A DNA stretch of 64,000 bases from positions 558,001-622,000 of the forward strand of contig NZ_CANLYL010000002.1 of NCBI RefSeq assembly GCF_947495275.1, given 5' to 3'. Under the pieces are notes generated by a model, which searched no databases, had not been told where the DNA came from, and saw nothing but the letters and a program-made list of their open reading frames with translations. Below are positions 1-8,658 of this stretch, piece after piece. A program made the translations under genes and the position numbers. Numbering within the stretch: the stretch's first letter is position 1; every line of letters starts with the position of its first letter. The stretch comes from an uncultured Roseobacter sp. (GTDB lineage: Bacteria; Pseudomonadota; Alphaproteobacteria; Rhodobacterales; Rhodobacteraceae).

Positions 1-3
1 CCG

Positions 4-1329
4 ATGACTTCCCACCCTTGCGGGCCCCTCTCTGGCAATGCGGATGTGCCGGGCGATAAATCCATTTCGCACCGCTCGCTGATCCTGGGGGCGTTGAGCG
101 TCGGCGAAACGAAGATTGTCGGGTTGCTGGAAGGTCAGGACGTTCTGGACACGGCCAAGGCAATGCGGGCATTCGGCGCGGAAGTCACTGATCATGGGGG
201 TGGTAATTGGACGGTCAATGGCGTCGGCGTTGGTGGATTTGCGGAACCGGATCAGGTGATTGACTGCGGCAATTCCGGCACCGGGGTGCGGCTGATCATG
301 GGCGCGATGGCGACATCGCCGATCAGCGCGACCTTCACCGGGGACGCGTCCCTGAACGGTCGGCCCATGGCCCGGGTCACCGATCCTTTGGCGCTCTTCG
401 GCACGCAGGCCCATGGCCGTGCGGGGGGGCGTCTGCCCATGACACTGGTGGGTGCGGCTGATCCCATGCCGGTTGAATATACGGTGCCGGTGCCCTCGGC
501 ACAGGTCAAATCAGCCGTGCTGCTGGCGGGGCTTAATGCGCCGGGAAAAACCGTTGTTATCGAAGCCGAAGCGACGCGCGATCATACCGAACGGATGCTG
601 GCGGGCTTTGGCGCGGACATCACGGTTGAGCAAACGGACGCGGGCCGCGTGATCACCCTGACCGGTCAGCCGGAGCTGAAACCCCAGAAAATCGACGTAC
701 CGCGCGACCCGTCCTCTGCTGCTTTCCCGGTCTGTGCGGCGCTGATCGTGCCGGGCTCGGACGTGCTGGTCCCGGGCATTGGTCTGAACCCAACGCGCGC
801 CGGGCTTTATGCCACGTTGCGCGACATGGGGGCCGATCTGACCTACGAGAACGAGCGCATCGAAGGCGGCGAGCCGGTGGCGGACCTGCGCGCGCGCTTC
901 TCGCCTGACCTGAAAGGCATCGAAGTGCCGCCCGACCGGGCTGCCAGCATGATTGACGAATACCCGGTGCTGTCTGTGGTGGCCGCCTTCGCGCAAGGCC
1001 AAACCGTGATGCGCGGGGTCAAGGAGCTTCGCGTCAAGGAAAGTGACCGCATCGATGCTATGGCCGTAGGTCTGCGCGCCAATGGCGTCACGGTGGACGA
1101 AGGGCCCGATTGGTGGACGGTCACAGGGCTTGGGCATGGCAATGTGCCTGGCGGCGCTACCGCTGCAAGCCAGCTTGATCACAGGATTGCCATGTCTTTC
1201 CTGATCCTCGGCATGGCCGCGCAAAACCCGGTGCGCGTCGATGACGGCGGGCCTATCGCCACGTCTTTCCCGATTTTCGAGCCGCTGATGTCCGATCTGG
1301 GTGCGCAACTCGTGCGCGATGCTCAATAA
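4..1329 (+). CDS. aroA: 3-phosphoshikimate 1-carboxyvinyltransferase (EPSP synthase), class II
   Basis: Joins shikimate-3-phosphate and phosphoenolpyruvate to form EPSP, the sixth step of the cytoplasmic shikimate pathway. The GDKSISHRS substrate-binding motif is at residues 17-25, followed by [23 protein letters not shown], a central [20 protein letters not shown] and LDHRIAMSF, all in the order of the family. Overall it resembles the Agrobacterium CP4-type (class II) enzyme. The residue matching the CP4 glyphosate-tolerance alanine appears to be glycine here (CGNSGTG). The ATG is only 4 bases from the window edge, and CP4-type proteins have a slightly longer N-terminus, so the true start may lie upstream. 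It is followed 6 bases later by cmk, so the two are probably cotranscribed. Confidence 0.96.
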   Translation: MTSHPCGPLSGNADVPGDKSISHRSLILGALSVGETKIVGLLEGQDVLDTAKAMRAFGAEVTDHGGGNWTVNGVGVGGFAEPDQVIDCGNSGTGVRLIMGAMATSPISATFTGDASLNGRPMARVTDPLALFGTQAHGRAGGRLPMTLVGAADPMPVEYTVPVPSAQVKSAVLLAGLNAPGKTVVIEAEATRDHTERMLAGFGADITVEQTDAGRVITLTGQPELKPQKIDVPRDPSSAAFPVCAALIVPGSDVLVPGIGLNPTRAGLYATLRDMGADLTYENERIEGGEPVADLRARFSPDLKGIEVPPDRAASMIDEYPVLSVVAAFAQGQTVMRGVKELRVKESDRIDAMAVGLRANGVTVDEGPDWWTVTGLGHGNVPGGATAASQLDHRIAMSFLILGMAAQNPVRVDDGGPIATSFPIFEPLMSDLGAQLVRDAQ

Positions 1330-1335
1330 TCGTTG

Positions 1336-1953
1336 ATGGCCGGGGCGTTCACCATCGCAATTGACGGTCCGGCGGCGGCGGGCAAGGGGACCATATCCAA
1401 AGCTGTCGCGGCGCATTTTGGGTTTGCCCATCTGGATACGGGGCTTTTGTACCGCGCCGTCGGAGCCAGACTGCTGTTGGGCATGGATGCTATAACAGCA
1501 GCCCGCACATTGACAGCCGATGATCTTCAGGCAGAGGATTTGCGCAGCCCCGAAGTGGCGCAGGCCGCCAGCAAAGTGGCCGTGATTGCCGAGGTGCGCA
1601 GCGCCTTGCTCGATTTTCAACGCAGTTTTGCAAGACGGGCAGGGGGGGCTGTTCTGGACGGCCGGGATATCGGCACGGTGATCTGCCCGAATGCGGAGGC
1701 CAAGCTCTTTGTGACCGCCAGCGCCGAGGTGCGTGCGGACAGACGTTTCGCCGAACTGGCGGCTTCCGGTTCTGCCATCAGCCGGGCGCAGGTGCTGGCC
1801 GATGTGAAAGAACGCGATGCTCGCGACCGCGACCGGGCTGAGGCCCCGCTGAAGCCCGCGGCGGACGCGATCCTTATAGACACCTCTGACATGGACATTG
1901 ACACGGCTGTTGCCGAGGCGATTGCCGCGATCGAGGCCCGTCTGGCGGACTGA
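1336..1953 (+). CDS. cmk: Cytidylate kinase
   Basis: Phosphorylates CMP and dCMP using ATP in pyrimidine nucleotide salvage. The Walker-type loop GPAAAGKGT is at about residues 10-18. [11 protein letters not shown] (CMP-binding region), DGRDIGTV and the RxxRDxxR lid (ERDARDRDR) follow in family order. The length of 205 residues is slightly short of the usual 210-230 but complete. ATG at 1336 is preferred over the TTG one codon earlier because it gives the usual short N-terminus. It follows aroA by 6 bases. The aroA-cmk-rpsA-ihfB order is a common proteobacterial arrangement, here with an extra secreted-protein gene before rpsA. Confidence 0.96.
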   Translation: MAGAFTIAIDGPAAAGKGTISKAVAAHFGFAHLDTGLLYRAVGARLLLGMDAITAARTLTADDLQAEDLRSPEVAQAASKVAVIAEVRSALLDFQRSFARRAGGAVLDGRDIGTVICPNAEAKLFVTASAEVRADRRFAELAASGSAISRAQVLADVKERDARDRDRAEAPLKPAADAILIDTSDMDIDTAVAEAIAAIEARLAD

Positions 1954-2068
1954 AAGCACAACGCTTTCCCCCAGGTGGAGATGTTGCAAAGTGATCACCA
2001 AAGGGTGCTTGGCTTTTGAGGTCAGACGCCGTTAGCCTGATTGAAATCAGACGGTGAAAGGCTTGATT

Positions 2069-2614
2069 ATGCTACGGATGCTCATGGTGCTGGCGGTTTC
2101 AGCGATGTGCAGCGCTGCAATGGCGCAGCAAACGGAAACCCCCGAGGCGGTGCCAAGCCCGGAGCCGCCCATGACAATCCAGCGGCTGGCCGAGATCATT
2201 CTCAACATCGACGAAGACGCGCAACTGCGCGGGTCCGCTATTGAATTCACAGTTCAAGACATTCCAGTGATCGTTGTTGCTGATCCGCGTGCGGACAGGA
2301 TGCGGGCAATGGTGCCCATTCGTTCCGCCGAAGGGTTGAAAGCCGAAGAGTTGATGCGCCTGATGCAGGCTAATTTCGACACCGCTCTTGATGCGCGCTA
2401 TGCCGTGGCGCAGGGTCGGCTCTGGGGTGTGTTTATTCATCCGTTGTCCCCACTTGAGCAGGACCAGTTTCTCTCTGCGCTGGCGCAGACGGTGAATGTC
2501 GCGCGCACTTATGGTCAGACCTATTCAGGCGGGGCGCAGGTCTTTGGTGGCGGCGACAGCAATGGCATCTTTCAGGAGTTGCTGGACGAGTTGCGCAAGG
2601 GGCAGGCGCTGTAA
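2069..2614 (+). CDS. Secreted protein of unknown function
   Basis: I do not recognise a named family with confidence. The product of 181 residues starts with a clear Sec signal peptide (MLRMLMVLAVSAMCSAAMA, cleavage expected after AMA), then a Pro/Glu-rich linker and a mixed alpha/beta domain of about 140 residues. The pattern (ILNIDEDAQLRGSAIEFTVQDIPVIVVADPRADRMR split over strands, then a long helix) loosely resembles YbjN- or chaperone-like folds. The C-terminus has a glycine-rich turn (GGAQVFGGGDSNG) before a last amphipathic helix. ATG 2069 was chosen because AAAGG lies 8 bases upstream; a GTG at 2054 is in frame but would bury the signal peptide. It stands alone between cmk and rpsA. 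Confidence 0.72.
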   Translation: MLRMLMVLAVSAMCSAAMAQQTETPEAVPSPEPPMTIQRLAEIILNIDEDAQLRGSAIEFTVQDIPVIVVADPRADRMRAMVPIRSAEGLKAEELMRLMQANFDTALDARYAVAQGRLWGVFIHPLSPLEQDQFLSALAQTVNVARTYGQTYSGGAQVFGGGDSNGIFQELLDELRKGQAL

Positions 2615-2669
2615 CGGTACCAGCTTAACCAGGGGCGCGCTCGCCTGGTTCGGAAAATCCGGTTAAGAC

Positions 2670-2698
2670 TTGCAGACAAGGGCGTTTGGGCCTATAGC
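2670..2698 (+). promoter_or_regulatory. Likely sigma-70 promoter of rpsA
   Basis: TTGCAG (2670-2675) and TATAGC (2693-2698) are separated by exactly 17 bases. The predicted start near 2705 leaves a 5' leader of about 150 bases before the rpsA ATG. This is seen directly in the sequence; activity is inferred. Confidence 0.55.
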
Positions 2699-2737
2699 GA
2701 CACCCGTTGAAGCGGGGAAAACACCCGTAAGGGCGAG

Positions 2738-2770
2738 CAGGGTCGGATTCTCCGGCCCTGATTTTGTTTG
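2738..2770 (+). terminator. Terminator-like hairpin inside the rpsA leader
   Basis: A 10-bp stem (CAGGGTCGGA with TCCGGCCCTG, one G-T pair) closes on a 3-base loop (TTC) and is followed by ATTTTGTTTG. It lies between the likely rpsA promoter and the rpsA start, so it could act as an attenuator of S1 expression or give a short leader RNA. It could instead be a terminator for the upstream gene. Confidence 0.5.
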
Positions 2771-2852
2771 AGACGCTTCGGCCAACTGCAATCCAAAGAC
2801 CGGCGGAGACAACCGCGCGGCCAGAAACAACGTACAAAGGAACACGACCTAC

Positions 2853-4532
2853 ATGGCGCAAAACGCAACTATGGAAGACTTCGAAGCCCTTCTGGAAGAA
2901 AGCTTCGAAATGGACACACCCGAAGAAGGGTCTGTTGTCAAAGGCAAAGTCATCGCAATCGAAGCGGGCCAAGCCATCATCGACGTCGGCTACAAGATGG
3001 AAGGCCGCGTTGAGCTCAAAGAATTCGCAGATCCGGGCGAAGCCCCCAAAATCGAAGTTGGCGATGAGGTTGAAGTTTTCCTCCGTCAGGTCGAAAGCTC
3101 GCGTGGCGAAGCTGTCATTTCCCGCGAAATGGCCCGCCGCGAGGAAGCCTGGGATCGTCTGGAAAAAGCATATGCTGACGAAGAGCGCGTTGAAGGCGCC
3201 ATCTTCGGTCGCGTCAAAGGTGGCTTCACCGTTGACCTCGGCGGCGCCGTGGCCTTCCTGCCCGGCTCACAGGTTGACGTACGCCCCGTGCGCGATGCCG
3301 GCCCTCTGATGGGTCTGAAACAACCGTTCCAGATTCTGAAAATGGACCGTCGCCGGGGCAACATCGTTGTATCGCGTCGTGCGATCCTCGAAGAATCCCG
3401 CGCAGAACAGCGCGCCGAAGTCATCGGTAACCTGACCGAAGGCCAGACGGTCGACGGTGTGGTCAAGAACATCACCGAATACGGTGCCTTCGTTGATCTG
3501 GGTGGTGTTGACGGGCTGCTGCACGTCACCGACATGGCGTGGCGTCGCGTGAACCATCCGTCCGAGATCCTGACAATTGGCGAGACCATCAAGGTTCAGG
3601 TCATCAAGATCAACAAGGACACGCACCGGATTTCCCTCGGTATGAAGCAGTTGCAGGAAGATCCATGGGATCTGGTGGCCGCGAAATACCCGCTGGAATC
3701 CACGCATACCGGCCGCGTGACCAACATCACCGACTATGGTGCCTTTGTTGAGCTAGAAGCTGGTGTCGAGGGCCTCGTGCACGTCTCTGAGATGTCCTGG
3801 ACCAAAAAGAACGTCCATCCGGGCAAGATCGTGTCGACCTCTCAGGAAGTCGAAGTCATGGTTCTGGAAATCGACGGTGCCAAGCGCCGCGTGTCTCTGG
3901 GCCTGAAACAGACCATGCGCAACCCGTGGGAAGTCTTTGCAGAGACACACCCCGAGGGCACAGAGGTCGAAGGCGAAGTCAAGAACATCACCGAATTCGG
4001 TCTGTTTGTTGGCCTCGACGGCGACATCGATGGCATGGTGCACCTCTCCGACCTTTCCTGGGACGAGCGGGGCGAAGATGCGATCCAGAACTACCGCAAA
4101 GGCGACATGGTGCATGCCGTTGTCTCCGAAGTGGATGTTGAAAAAGAGCGCATTTCGCTGTCCATCAAGAACGTCGGCGGTGACAAGTTCGCAGAAGCGG
4201 TGGGTGGCGTGAAGCGCGGCTCCATCGTGACCGTGACCGTAACGGCCATCGAGGACGGTGGTGTCGAAGTGGAATATGAGGGTATGAAATCCTTCATCCG
4301 CCGCTCCGATCTCAGCCGTGATCGTGCAGAGCAGCGCCCAGAGCGTTTCTCGGTTGGTGACAAGGTCGACGTGCGCATCACCAATGTGGACAACAAAACC
4401 CGTCGTCTTGGCGTTTCCATCAAGGCGCGCGAGATTGCCGAAGAGAAAGAAGCCGTGGAACAATACGGATCGTCGGATTCCGGTGCGTCCCTTGGCGATA
4501 TCCTTGGCGCGGCGCTCAAAGGCGACGAATAA
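2853..4532 (+). CDS. rpsA: 30S ribosomal protein S1
   Basis: Binds mRNA at the 30S platform and helps unfold leaders for translation initiation. The 559-residue product has six S1 (OB-fold) domains. The first, two central and later ones are recognisable by repeated motifs such as GxVKNITEYGAFVDLGGVDGLLH, VTNITDYGAFVEL and VKNITEFGLFVGLDG (each shown in part), about 85 residues apart. The N-terminal acidic segment (MEDFEALLEES) contacts S2 in known S1 proteins. The gene has its own likely promoter and a structured leader, and ends in a strong intrinsic terminator. ATG 2853 follows AAAGGA by 8-9 bases. The codon use is that of a highly expressed gene. Confidence 0.98.
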   Translation: MAQNATMEDFEALLEESFEMDTPEEGSVVKGKVIAIEAGQAIIDVGYKMEGRVELKEFADPGEAPKIEVGDEVEVFLRQVESSRGEAVISREMARREEAWDRLEKAYADEERVEGAIFGRVKGGFTVDLGGAVAFLPGSQVDVRPVRDAGPLMGLKQPFQILKMDRRRGNIVVSRRAILEESRAEQRAEVIGNLTEGQTVDGVVKNITEYGAFVDLGGVDGLLHVTDMAWRRVNHPSEILTIGETIKVQVIKINKDTHRISLGMKQLQEDPWDLVAAKYPLESTHTGRVTNITDYGAFVELEAGVEGLVHVSEMSWTKKNVHPGKIVSTSQEVEVMVLEIDGAKRRVSLGLKQTMRNPWEVFAETHPEGTEVEGEVKNITEFGLFVGLDGDIDGMVHLSDLSWDERGEDAIQNYRKGDMVHAVVSEVDVEKERISLSIKNVGGDKFAEAVGGVKRGSIVTVTVTAIEDGGVEVEYEGMKSFIRRSDLSRDRAEQRPERFSVGDKVDVRITNVDNKTRRLGVSIKAREIAEEKEAVEQYGSSDSGASLGDILGAALKGDE

Positions 4533-4557
4533 GCCTTCAAAGACGCTTTATAAACGA

Positions 4558-4587
4558 CAAAGCCCCGCATTGCGCGGGGCTTTTTTA
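4558..4587 (+). terminator. Rho-independent terminator after rpsA
   Basis: A 9-bp perfect stem, AAGCCCCGC (4560-4568) and GCGGGGCTT (4574-4582), closes on ATTGC and runs into six Ts. It separates rpsA from the convergent cheB-like gene, and its A-rich 5' flank may let it work in both directions. Confidence 0.9.
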
Positions 4588-4603
4588 TTACCGCCGTATC
4601 GTT

Positions 4604-5194
4604 TCAGGCCGGACCCGGGGGCGCGGTGCCGATGGTCTCATCCAGCCAACTGCCAAGATCTTCAGCCGAGAGGATCTGTTGTGGGTGGTCCATCAGGATC
4701 ACGCTGAGGGGCATGCTTTCGAAGGTCGCGTCCTCAGGGTTTTGCACAATCGTTTGCCCACCCATGTCATAGACAACCTGCGCGCCGCGGGTGCCATCAT
4801 TCATTGTGCCTGACAGCACGACCGCGATGGCCTTCTCCTTGTATTCCGCCGCCAGCGTCATGAACAATCCATCAATCGAGGGCCGAAAACCGGAATCGCG
4901 CACTGGCTGGGACAACCTGACCCTGCCATCGCGAAAAAAGGCGTGGGTTGCCCCGGGAACGACGTAGATTTGCCCGGTCCTGAGGGCTTCACCATCCTCA
5001 AGTCGTTTGATGGCAAGCGGGCTGCGGATTTGCAGGACTTCTGTCAGGTTGGAGGAGGGTTCGCTGTGCATGGCAATCACCACCGGCGCGCCCAGGTTCG
5101 CAGGCAGGCAGGACAGCAGGGCGCGAATGGCCTTGATCCCGCCCGCTGATGCGCCGATGGCAACGACAAAGCCCTGTTCTGTATGCGAGGTCAT
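4604..5194 (-). CDS. Stand-alone CheB-type protein-glutamate methylesterase
   Basis: Likely hydrolyses glutamyl methyl esters of chemoreceptors, or deamidates glutamines, as the catalytic domain of CheB does. All three triad positions are visible: Ser in GASAGG (residues 14-19), His in AMHSEP and Asp in SGTMNDG. There is no N-terminal receiver domain, so if active it is not controlled by CheA phosphotransfer in the usual way. ATG 5194 is chosen because GGGAG precedes it and the domain starts 12 residues in; longer in-frame starts upstream add only unconserved Arg/Pro-rich sequence. No cheR, cheA or cheW lies nearby. The gene is in opposite orientation between rpsA and ihfB, which are normally neighbours. 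Confidence 0.85.
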   Translation of the reverse strand: MTSHTEQGFVVAIGASAGGIKAIRALLSCLPANLGAPVVIAMHSEPSSNLTEVLQIRSPLAIKRLEDGEALRTGQIYVVPGATHAFFRDGRVRLSQPVRDSGFRPSIDGLFMTLAAEYKEKAIAVVLSGTMNDGTRGAQVVYDMGGQTIVQNPEDATFESMPLSVILMDHPQQILSAEDLGSWLDETIGTAPPGPA

Positions 5195-5555
5195 TTTGGG
5201 CTCCCACCGATCAATTTCAACCGTAGGGAGAAAGGTGCAGGGCTGCAAGCGGGCTGTTTCATGTTTCAGGGACCGGGGGGATGCGGCATCGACACAAGGC
5301 ACGCAAAGAGGCCGCCTGTCACGCCCTCCGATGGTCCGAATCATACATGGGCGCTGCGCTGCGGCGCGTGGTTTGGGGCGGTCGCGCATATGCTCGACCG
5401 CAGGTCAAGGTAAAAAACTTCACAAATACAGGGTCTTCCTTGGCAAAAAACACCAATCCATGAAAAGGCTGACTTTTCGTAGGCGGGGAAACTTCCTATA
5501 GTTTTTCGAGAAAGGGCGCGTCAAAGCTGCCCGACAACCATCAGGGGGTGTCTAA
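5195..5555. other. Intergenic region between cheB-like gene and ihfB
   Basis: This 361-base divergent region has no credible gene. Near its right end TATAGT (5497-5502) could be the -10 of ihfB with a weak TTTCGT-like -35 16 bases upstream, giving a leader of about 50 bases. The promoter assignment is tentative. I see no strong palindrome here. Confidence 0.4.
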
Positions 5556-5840
5556 ATGATCCGGTCAGAACTGATCCAGAAGGTCGCCGACGAAAATCCA
5601 CATCTTTATCAAAGAGACGTTGAGCGCATCGTCAACACCATCTTTGAAGAGGTGACGGGCGCGATGGCGCGCGGGGATCGGGTCGAGCTGCGCGGGTTCG
5701 GCGCATTTTCCGTCAAGAAGCGTGACGCCCGCGTCGGGCGGAACCCACGTACGGGCGAGACCGTTCACGTGGAAGAGAAACACGTTCCTTTCTTCAAGAC
5801 TGGTAAACTGTTGCGTGATCGTCTGAACGGAAAATCCTGA
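5556..5840 (+). CDS. ihfB: Integration host factor subunit beta
   Basis: One half of the IHF heterodimer, which sharply bends DNA at specific sites in recombination, replication and sigma-54-type transcription. The 94 residues match the family length. Signature features are SELIQKVA at the N-terminus, [11 protein letters not shown], and the DNA-intercalating arm [10 protein letters not shown] with its proline near residue 64. GGGGG lies about 8 bases upstream of the ATG. The stop codon overlaps the start of the next gene (TGATG), so the LapA-domain protein is translationally coupled. Confidence 0.97.
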   Translation: MIRSELIQKVADENPHLYQRDVERIVNTIFEEVTGAMARGDRVELRGFGAFSVKKRDARVGRNPRTGETVHVEEKHVPFFKTGKLLRDRLNGKS

Positions 5841-6190
5841 TGCGTTATATCCGCTACGCCTGTATCGCCACCTTTGCGGTGGCTTTGATATCGGTGGCTG
5901 TGGCCAATCGGCAGATGGTGTCCCTGCAACTGATCCCGTCGGAAGTGGCGGGGTGGTTCTCTTTGAATCCTGGTATTCAGTTGCCGCTCTTCATCGTGAT
6001 TTTTGGCGGGATCATCGCAGGCTTGTTGGTGGGCTTTGTCTGGGAGTGGGTGCGGGAACACAATCAACGCGCCGAAGCCGCGCGGCAGGCGCGCGAGATG
6101 CGACGTCTGCAACGCGAAGTTGCCAGGCTGAAAGGCGAAAAGCACGAAGGCAAGGACGAGGTTCTGGCCCTGCTCGACGAAGCAAGCTGA
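5840..6190 (+). CDS. LapA-domain (DUF1049) inner membrane protein
   Basis: A 116-residue inner membrane protein of the LapA/YciS type, a family linked to lipopolysaccharide assembly in Escherichia coli. Two hydrophobic segments (about residues 4-22 and 47-69) flank a short loop containing the typical NRQMVSLQLIP strand. They are followed by a charged coiled coil (WVREHNQRAEAARQ and onward) in the cytoplasm. The position directly behind ihfB, overlapping its stop, is also seen in many other proteobacteria. Its exact role in this organism is unknown. Confidence 0.85.
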   Translation: MRYIRYACIATFAVALISVAVANRQMVSLQLIPSEVAGWFSLNPGIQLPLFIVIFGGIIAGLLVGFVWEWVREHNQRAEAARQAREMRRLQREVARLKGEKHEGKDEVLALLDEAS

Positions 6191-6235
6191 ACGCCCTCTC
6201 TTGATCCTGCGCCGATTGCATGATCAAACGCGGCC

Positions 6236-6880
6236 ATGTCCAAAGCTTTCTCAGTCAAGATTTGCGGTCTTCGAACCGCCGAGGATGTCGCGGTAACCGC
6301 CGCGGCCGGAGCGGCCTGGTGCGGGTTCAACTTTTTTGCCAAATCCCCGCGCTCGGTGTCATTGGACGAAGCGCGCGCGCTGGCGCTTGAGGCACCTCTA
6401 GGCCTTGCCAAGGTGGCGCTGACCGTTGATGCGGATGATGCGTTTCTGGACGATCTGGTGGCCAAAGTGCCCTTGGATATGCTGCAGCTTCACGGCAAGG
6501 AGACGCCCGAGCGGGTCGCCCAGGTCAAGGCGCGCTATGGGCTGCCGGTGATGAAGGCGGTGGGCGTGGCCGATGCCGGCGACCTTGTCGCCATGGAGCC
6601 CTATCTGAAAGTGGCCGATCAGATTCTGGTCGATGCCAAGCCACCCAAAGACAGTGTGCTGCCCGGTGGCAACGGGCTGCCGTTTGACTGGCGTCTGATC
6701 GCTGGACGGCGCTGGCCGATCCCCTGGATGCTGGCCGGTGGTCTGACAGCGCAGAATGTGGCGCAGGCGATTGCCATGACCGGTGCCGAACAGGTGGATC
6801 TTGCTTCCGCCGTGGAAAGCGCACCGGGTGTGAAGGACCCTGACCTGATCCGTGCTTTCATGCGCGCGGTCCAGGCATGA
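6236..6880 (+). CDS. trpF: Phosphoribosylanthranilate isomerase
   Basis: Catalyses the Amadori rearrangement of phosphoribosylanthranilate to CdRP in tryptophan synthesis. It is a single TIM barrel of 214 residues, the normal length. [11 protein letters not shown] carries the catalytic cysteine near the N-terminus; the barrel motifs [17 protein letters not shown] and VDLASAVES with the aspartate near the C-terminus complete the site. Its last bases overlap the ATG of the GNAT gene (ATGA), and trpB follows, so the three genes probably form one transcript. Confidence 0.96.
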   Translation: MSKAFSVKICGLRTAEDVAVTAAAGAAWCGFNFFAKSPRSVSLDEARALALEAPLGLAKVALTVDADDAFLDDLVAKVPLDMLQLHGKETPERVAQVKARYGLPVMKAVGVADAGDLVAMEPYLKVADQILVDAKPPKDSVLPGGNGLPFDWRLIAGRRWPIPWMLAGGLTAQNVAQAIAMTGAEQVDLASAVESAPGVKDPDLIRAFMRAVQA

Positions 6881-7326
6881 GCATCACCTTCCGCCCCGCC
6901 ATGCGCGACGAGGTTGCCGCCGTGATCGCTCTGCTTGAGGACGATGCGCTGGGGGCCACCCGTGAAGGCAGCGCGCTGGAAACATATCTGGACGCTTTTG
7001 ACCGAATGACCGAGGAGGGCAACAATCACCTGATCGTCGGCTGTGATGACGGGCGTGTTGTGGCCACCTATCAACTGACCTTTATCTCGGGCCTGTCGCT
7101 GCGGGCCGCGCGTCGGGCGCAGATCGAAAGTGTCCGTGTGTCAAGCGCGTTGCGAGGGCAGGGCATCGGCCATCTGATGATCGAAGATGCGGTAGCCCGT
7201 GCGCGCGCGGCAGGGTGCAGCCTGATCCAGCTGACCATGAACAAAAGCCGCACTGATACCGCACGTTTCTACACCGACCTTGGCTTTACGCCCTCGCACA
7301 TCGGGTATAAACGCAACCTCACGTAA
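6877..7326 (+). CDS. GNAT family N-acetyltransferase
   Basis: A 149-residue GCN5-related acetyltransferase. The acetyl-CoA pyrophosphate-binding motif is [15 protein letters not shown] (about residues 88-102), preceded by the beta-4 strand and followed by a C-terminal helix and [16 protein letters not shown], typical of the fold. The substrate cannot be told from sequence. It sits between trpF and trpB, overlapping trpF by 4 bases with trpB 14 bases downstream, so it is co-expressed with tryptophan genes though no link to the pathway is known to me. Confidence 0.88.
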   Translation: MSITFRPAMRDEVAAVIALLEDDALGATREGSALETYLDAFDRMTEEGNNHLIVGCDDGRVVATYQLTFISGLSLRAARRAQIESVRVSSALRGQGIGHLMIEDAVARARAAGCSLIQLTMNKSRTDTARFYTDLGFTPSHIGYKRNLT

Positions 7327-7340
7327 CAGGAGTGCGCGGG

Positions 7341-8573
7341 ATGGCGAACGATCTTTTCAATTCTTTCATGACCGGCCCGGATGAGAACGGTCGTTTTGGT
7401 GATTTTGGCGGGCGCTTTGTCTCCGAGACGCTGATGCCGTTGATCCTGGAACTGGAAGCGCAATACGAAAAGGCCAAAACCGACGAGAGTTTCTGGGCGG
7501 AGATGAACGACCTCTGGACCCATTATGTGGGTCGCCCCAGCCCGCTCTATTTTGCCGAACGGCTGACCGATCATCTGGGCGGTGCCAAGGTCTACATGAA
7601 GCGCGATGAACTGAACCACACAGGCGCGCATAAGATCAACAATGTGCTGGGCCAGATCATCCTCGCCCGTCGCATGGGCAAATCCCGCATCATCGCGGAA
7701 ACCGGCGCGGGCCAACACGGTGTGGCCACCGCCACCGTCTGCGCCAAATTCGGTCTGAAATGTGTGGTCTACATGGGCGCGCATGATGTTGAACGTCAGG
7801 CACCCAATGTGTTCCGCATGCGTCTTTTGGGGGCCGAGGTGGTGCCCGTAACTTCCGGGCGCGGCACGCTCAAGGACGCCATGAACGATGCGCTGCGTGA
7901 CTGGGTGACCAATGTGCGCGACACCTTCTATTGCATCGGCACCGTTGCAGGGCCCCATCCATACCCGGCGATGGTCCGCGATTTTCAGGCGATCATCGGC
8001 AAGGAAGTCCGCGAACAGATGACCGCCGCCGAAGGTCGGTTGCCCGATACCGTGATCGCCGCAATCGGGGGCGGGTCCAACGCCATGGGTTTGTTCTTTC
8101 CTTTCCTCGACGACAAGGAAGTGGGCATCATCGGCGTCGAAGCGGGCGGCAAGGGCGTGAATGCCAAGATGGAGCATTGCGCGTCTCTGACCGGTGGACG
8201 CCCCGGCGTGTTGCACGGCAACCGGACCTATCTTTTGCAGGATGACGACGGGCAAATCATGGAAGGTTTCTCGATTTCCGCGGGTCTCGACTATCCCGGC
8301 ATCGGGCCTGAACACGCCTGGCTGCATGACATCGGGCGCGCGCAATATGTCTCGATCACCGATGTCGAAGCGCTGGAGGCGTTCCAACTGTCCTGCGAGT
8401 TGGAAGGCATCATTCCGGCGCTGGAGCCCAGCCACGCGCTTGCCCACGTGATGAAAATCGCCCCTGAGCTGCCCAAGGATCACATCATCTGCATGAACAT
8501 GTGCGGACGCGGCGACAAGGACATCTTTACGGTCGCCAAGGCCCTCGGTTTCGAGATGGGTGAATTCGCCTGA
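7341..8573 (+). CDS. trpB: Tryptophan synthase beta chain
   Basis: PLP enzyme that condenses indole with L-serine to tryptophan in complex with TrpA. The PLP lysine is in HTGAHKINN (near residue 90), the substrate loop is ETGAGQHG, and the phosphate-binding glycine loop is GGGSNAMG. The length of 410 residues is normal. ATG 7341 follows ACAGGAG by 8 bases; an in-frame GTG at 7332 overlaps that ribosome-binding site and is unlikely. The partner gene trpA is not adjacent but about 11 kb downstream on the other strand. Confidence 0.97.
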   Translation: MANDLFNSFMTGPDENGRFGDFGGRFVSETLMPLILELEAQYEKAKTDESFWAEMNDLWTHYVGRPSPLYFAERLTDHLGGAKVYMKRDELNHTGAHKINNVLGQIILARRMGKSRIIAETGAGQHGVATATVCAKFGLKCVVYMGAHDVERQAPNVFRMRLLGAEVVPVTSGRGTLKDAMNDALRDWVTNVRDTFYCIGTVAGPHPYPAMVRDFQAIIGKEVREQMTAAEGRLPDTVIAAIGGGSNAMGLFFPFLDDKEVGIIGVEAGGKGVNAKMEHCASLTGGRPGVLHGNRTYLLQDDDGQIMEGFSISAGLDYPGIGPEHAWLHDIGRAQYVSITDVEALEAFQLSCELEGIIPALEPSHALAHVMKIAPELPKDHIICMNMCGRGDKDIFTVAKALGFEMGEFA

Positions 8574-8658
8574 TCGCTTCCCTCATTTCGCGTGTTCCCA
8601 AAGGCGGCGCTGAAACGGCGCTGTCGCATAGCCATTCTACCCGCCGCACCACGTATTC

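Noticed and set aside
511..2001. A 496-codon open frame on the minus strand opposite aroA and cmk
   Set aside because: It is the complement of two well-conserved genes, has no domain, and arises from GC-rich third codon positions.
7269..8483. A 404-codon open frame on the minus strand opposite trpB
   Set aside because: Complement of trpB with no recognisable motif and low-complexity composition.
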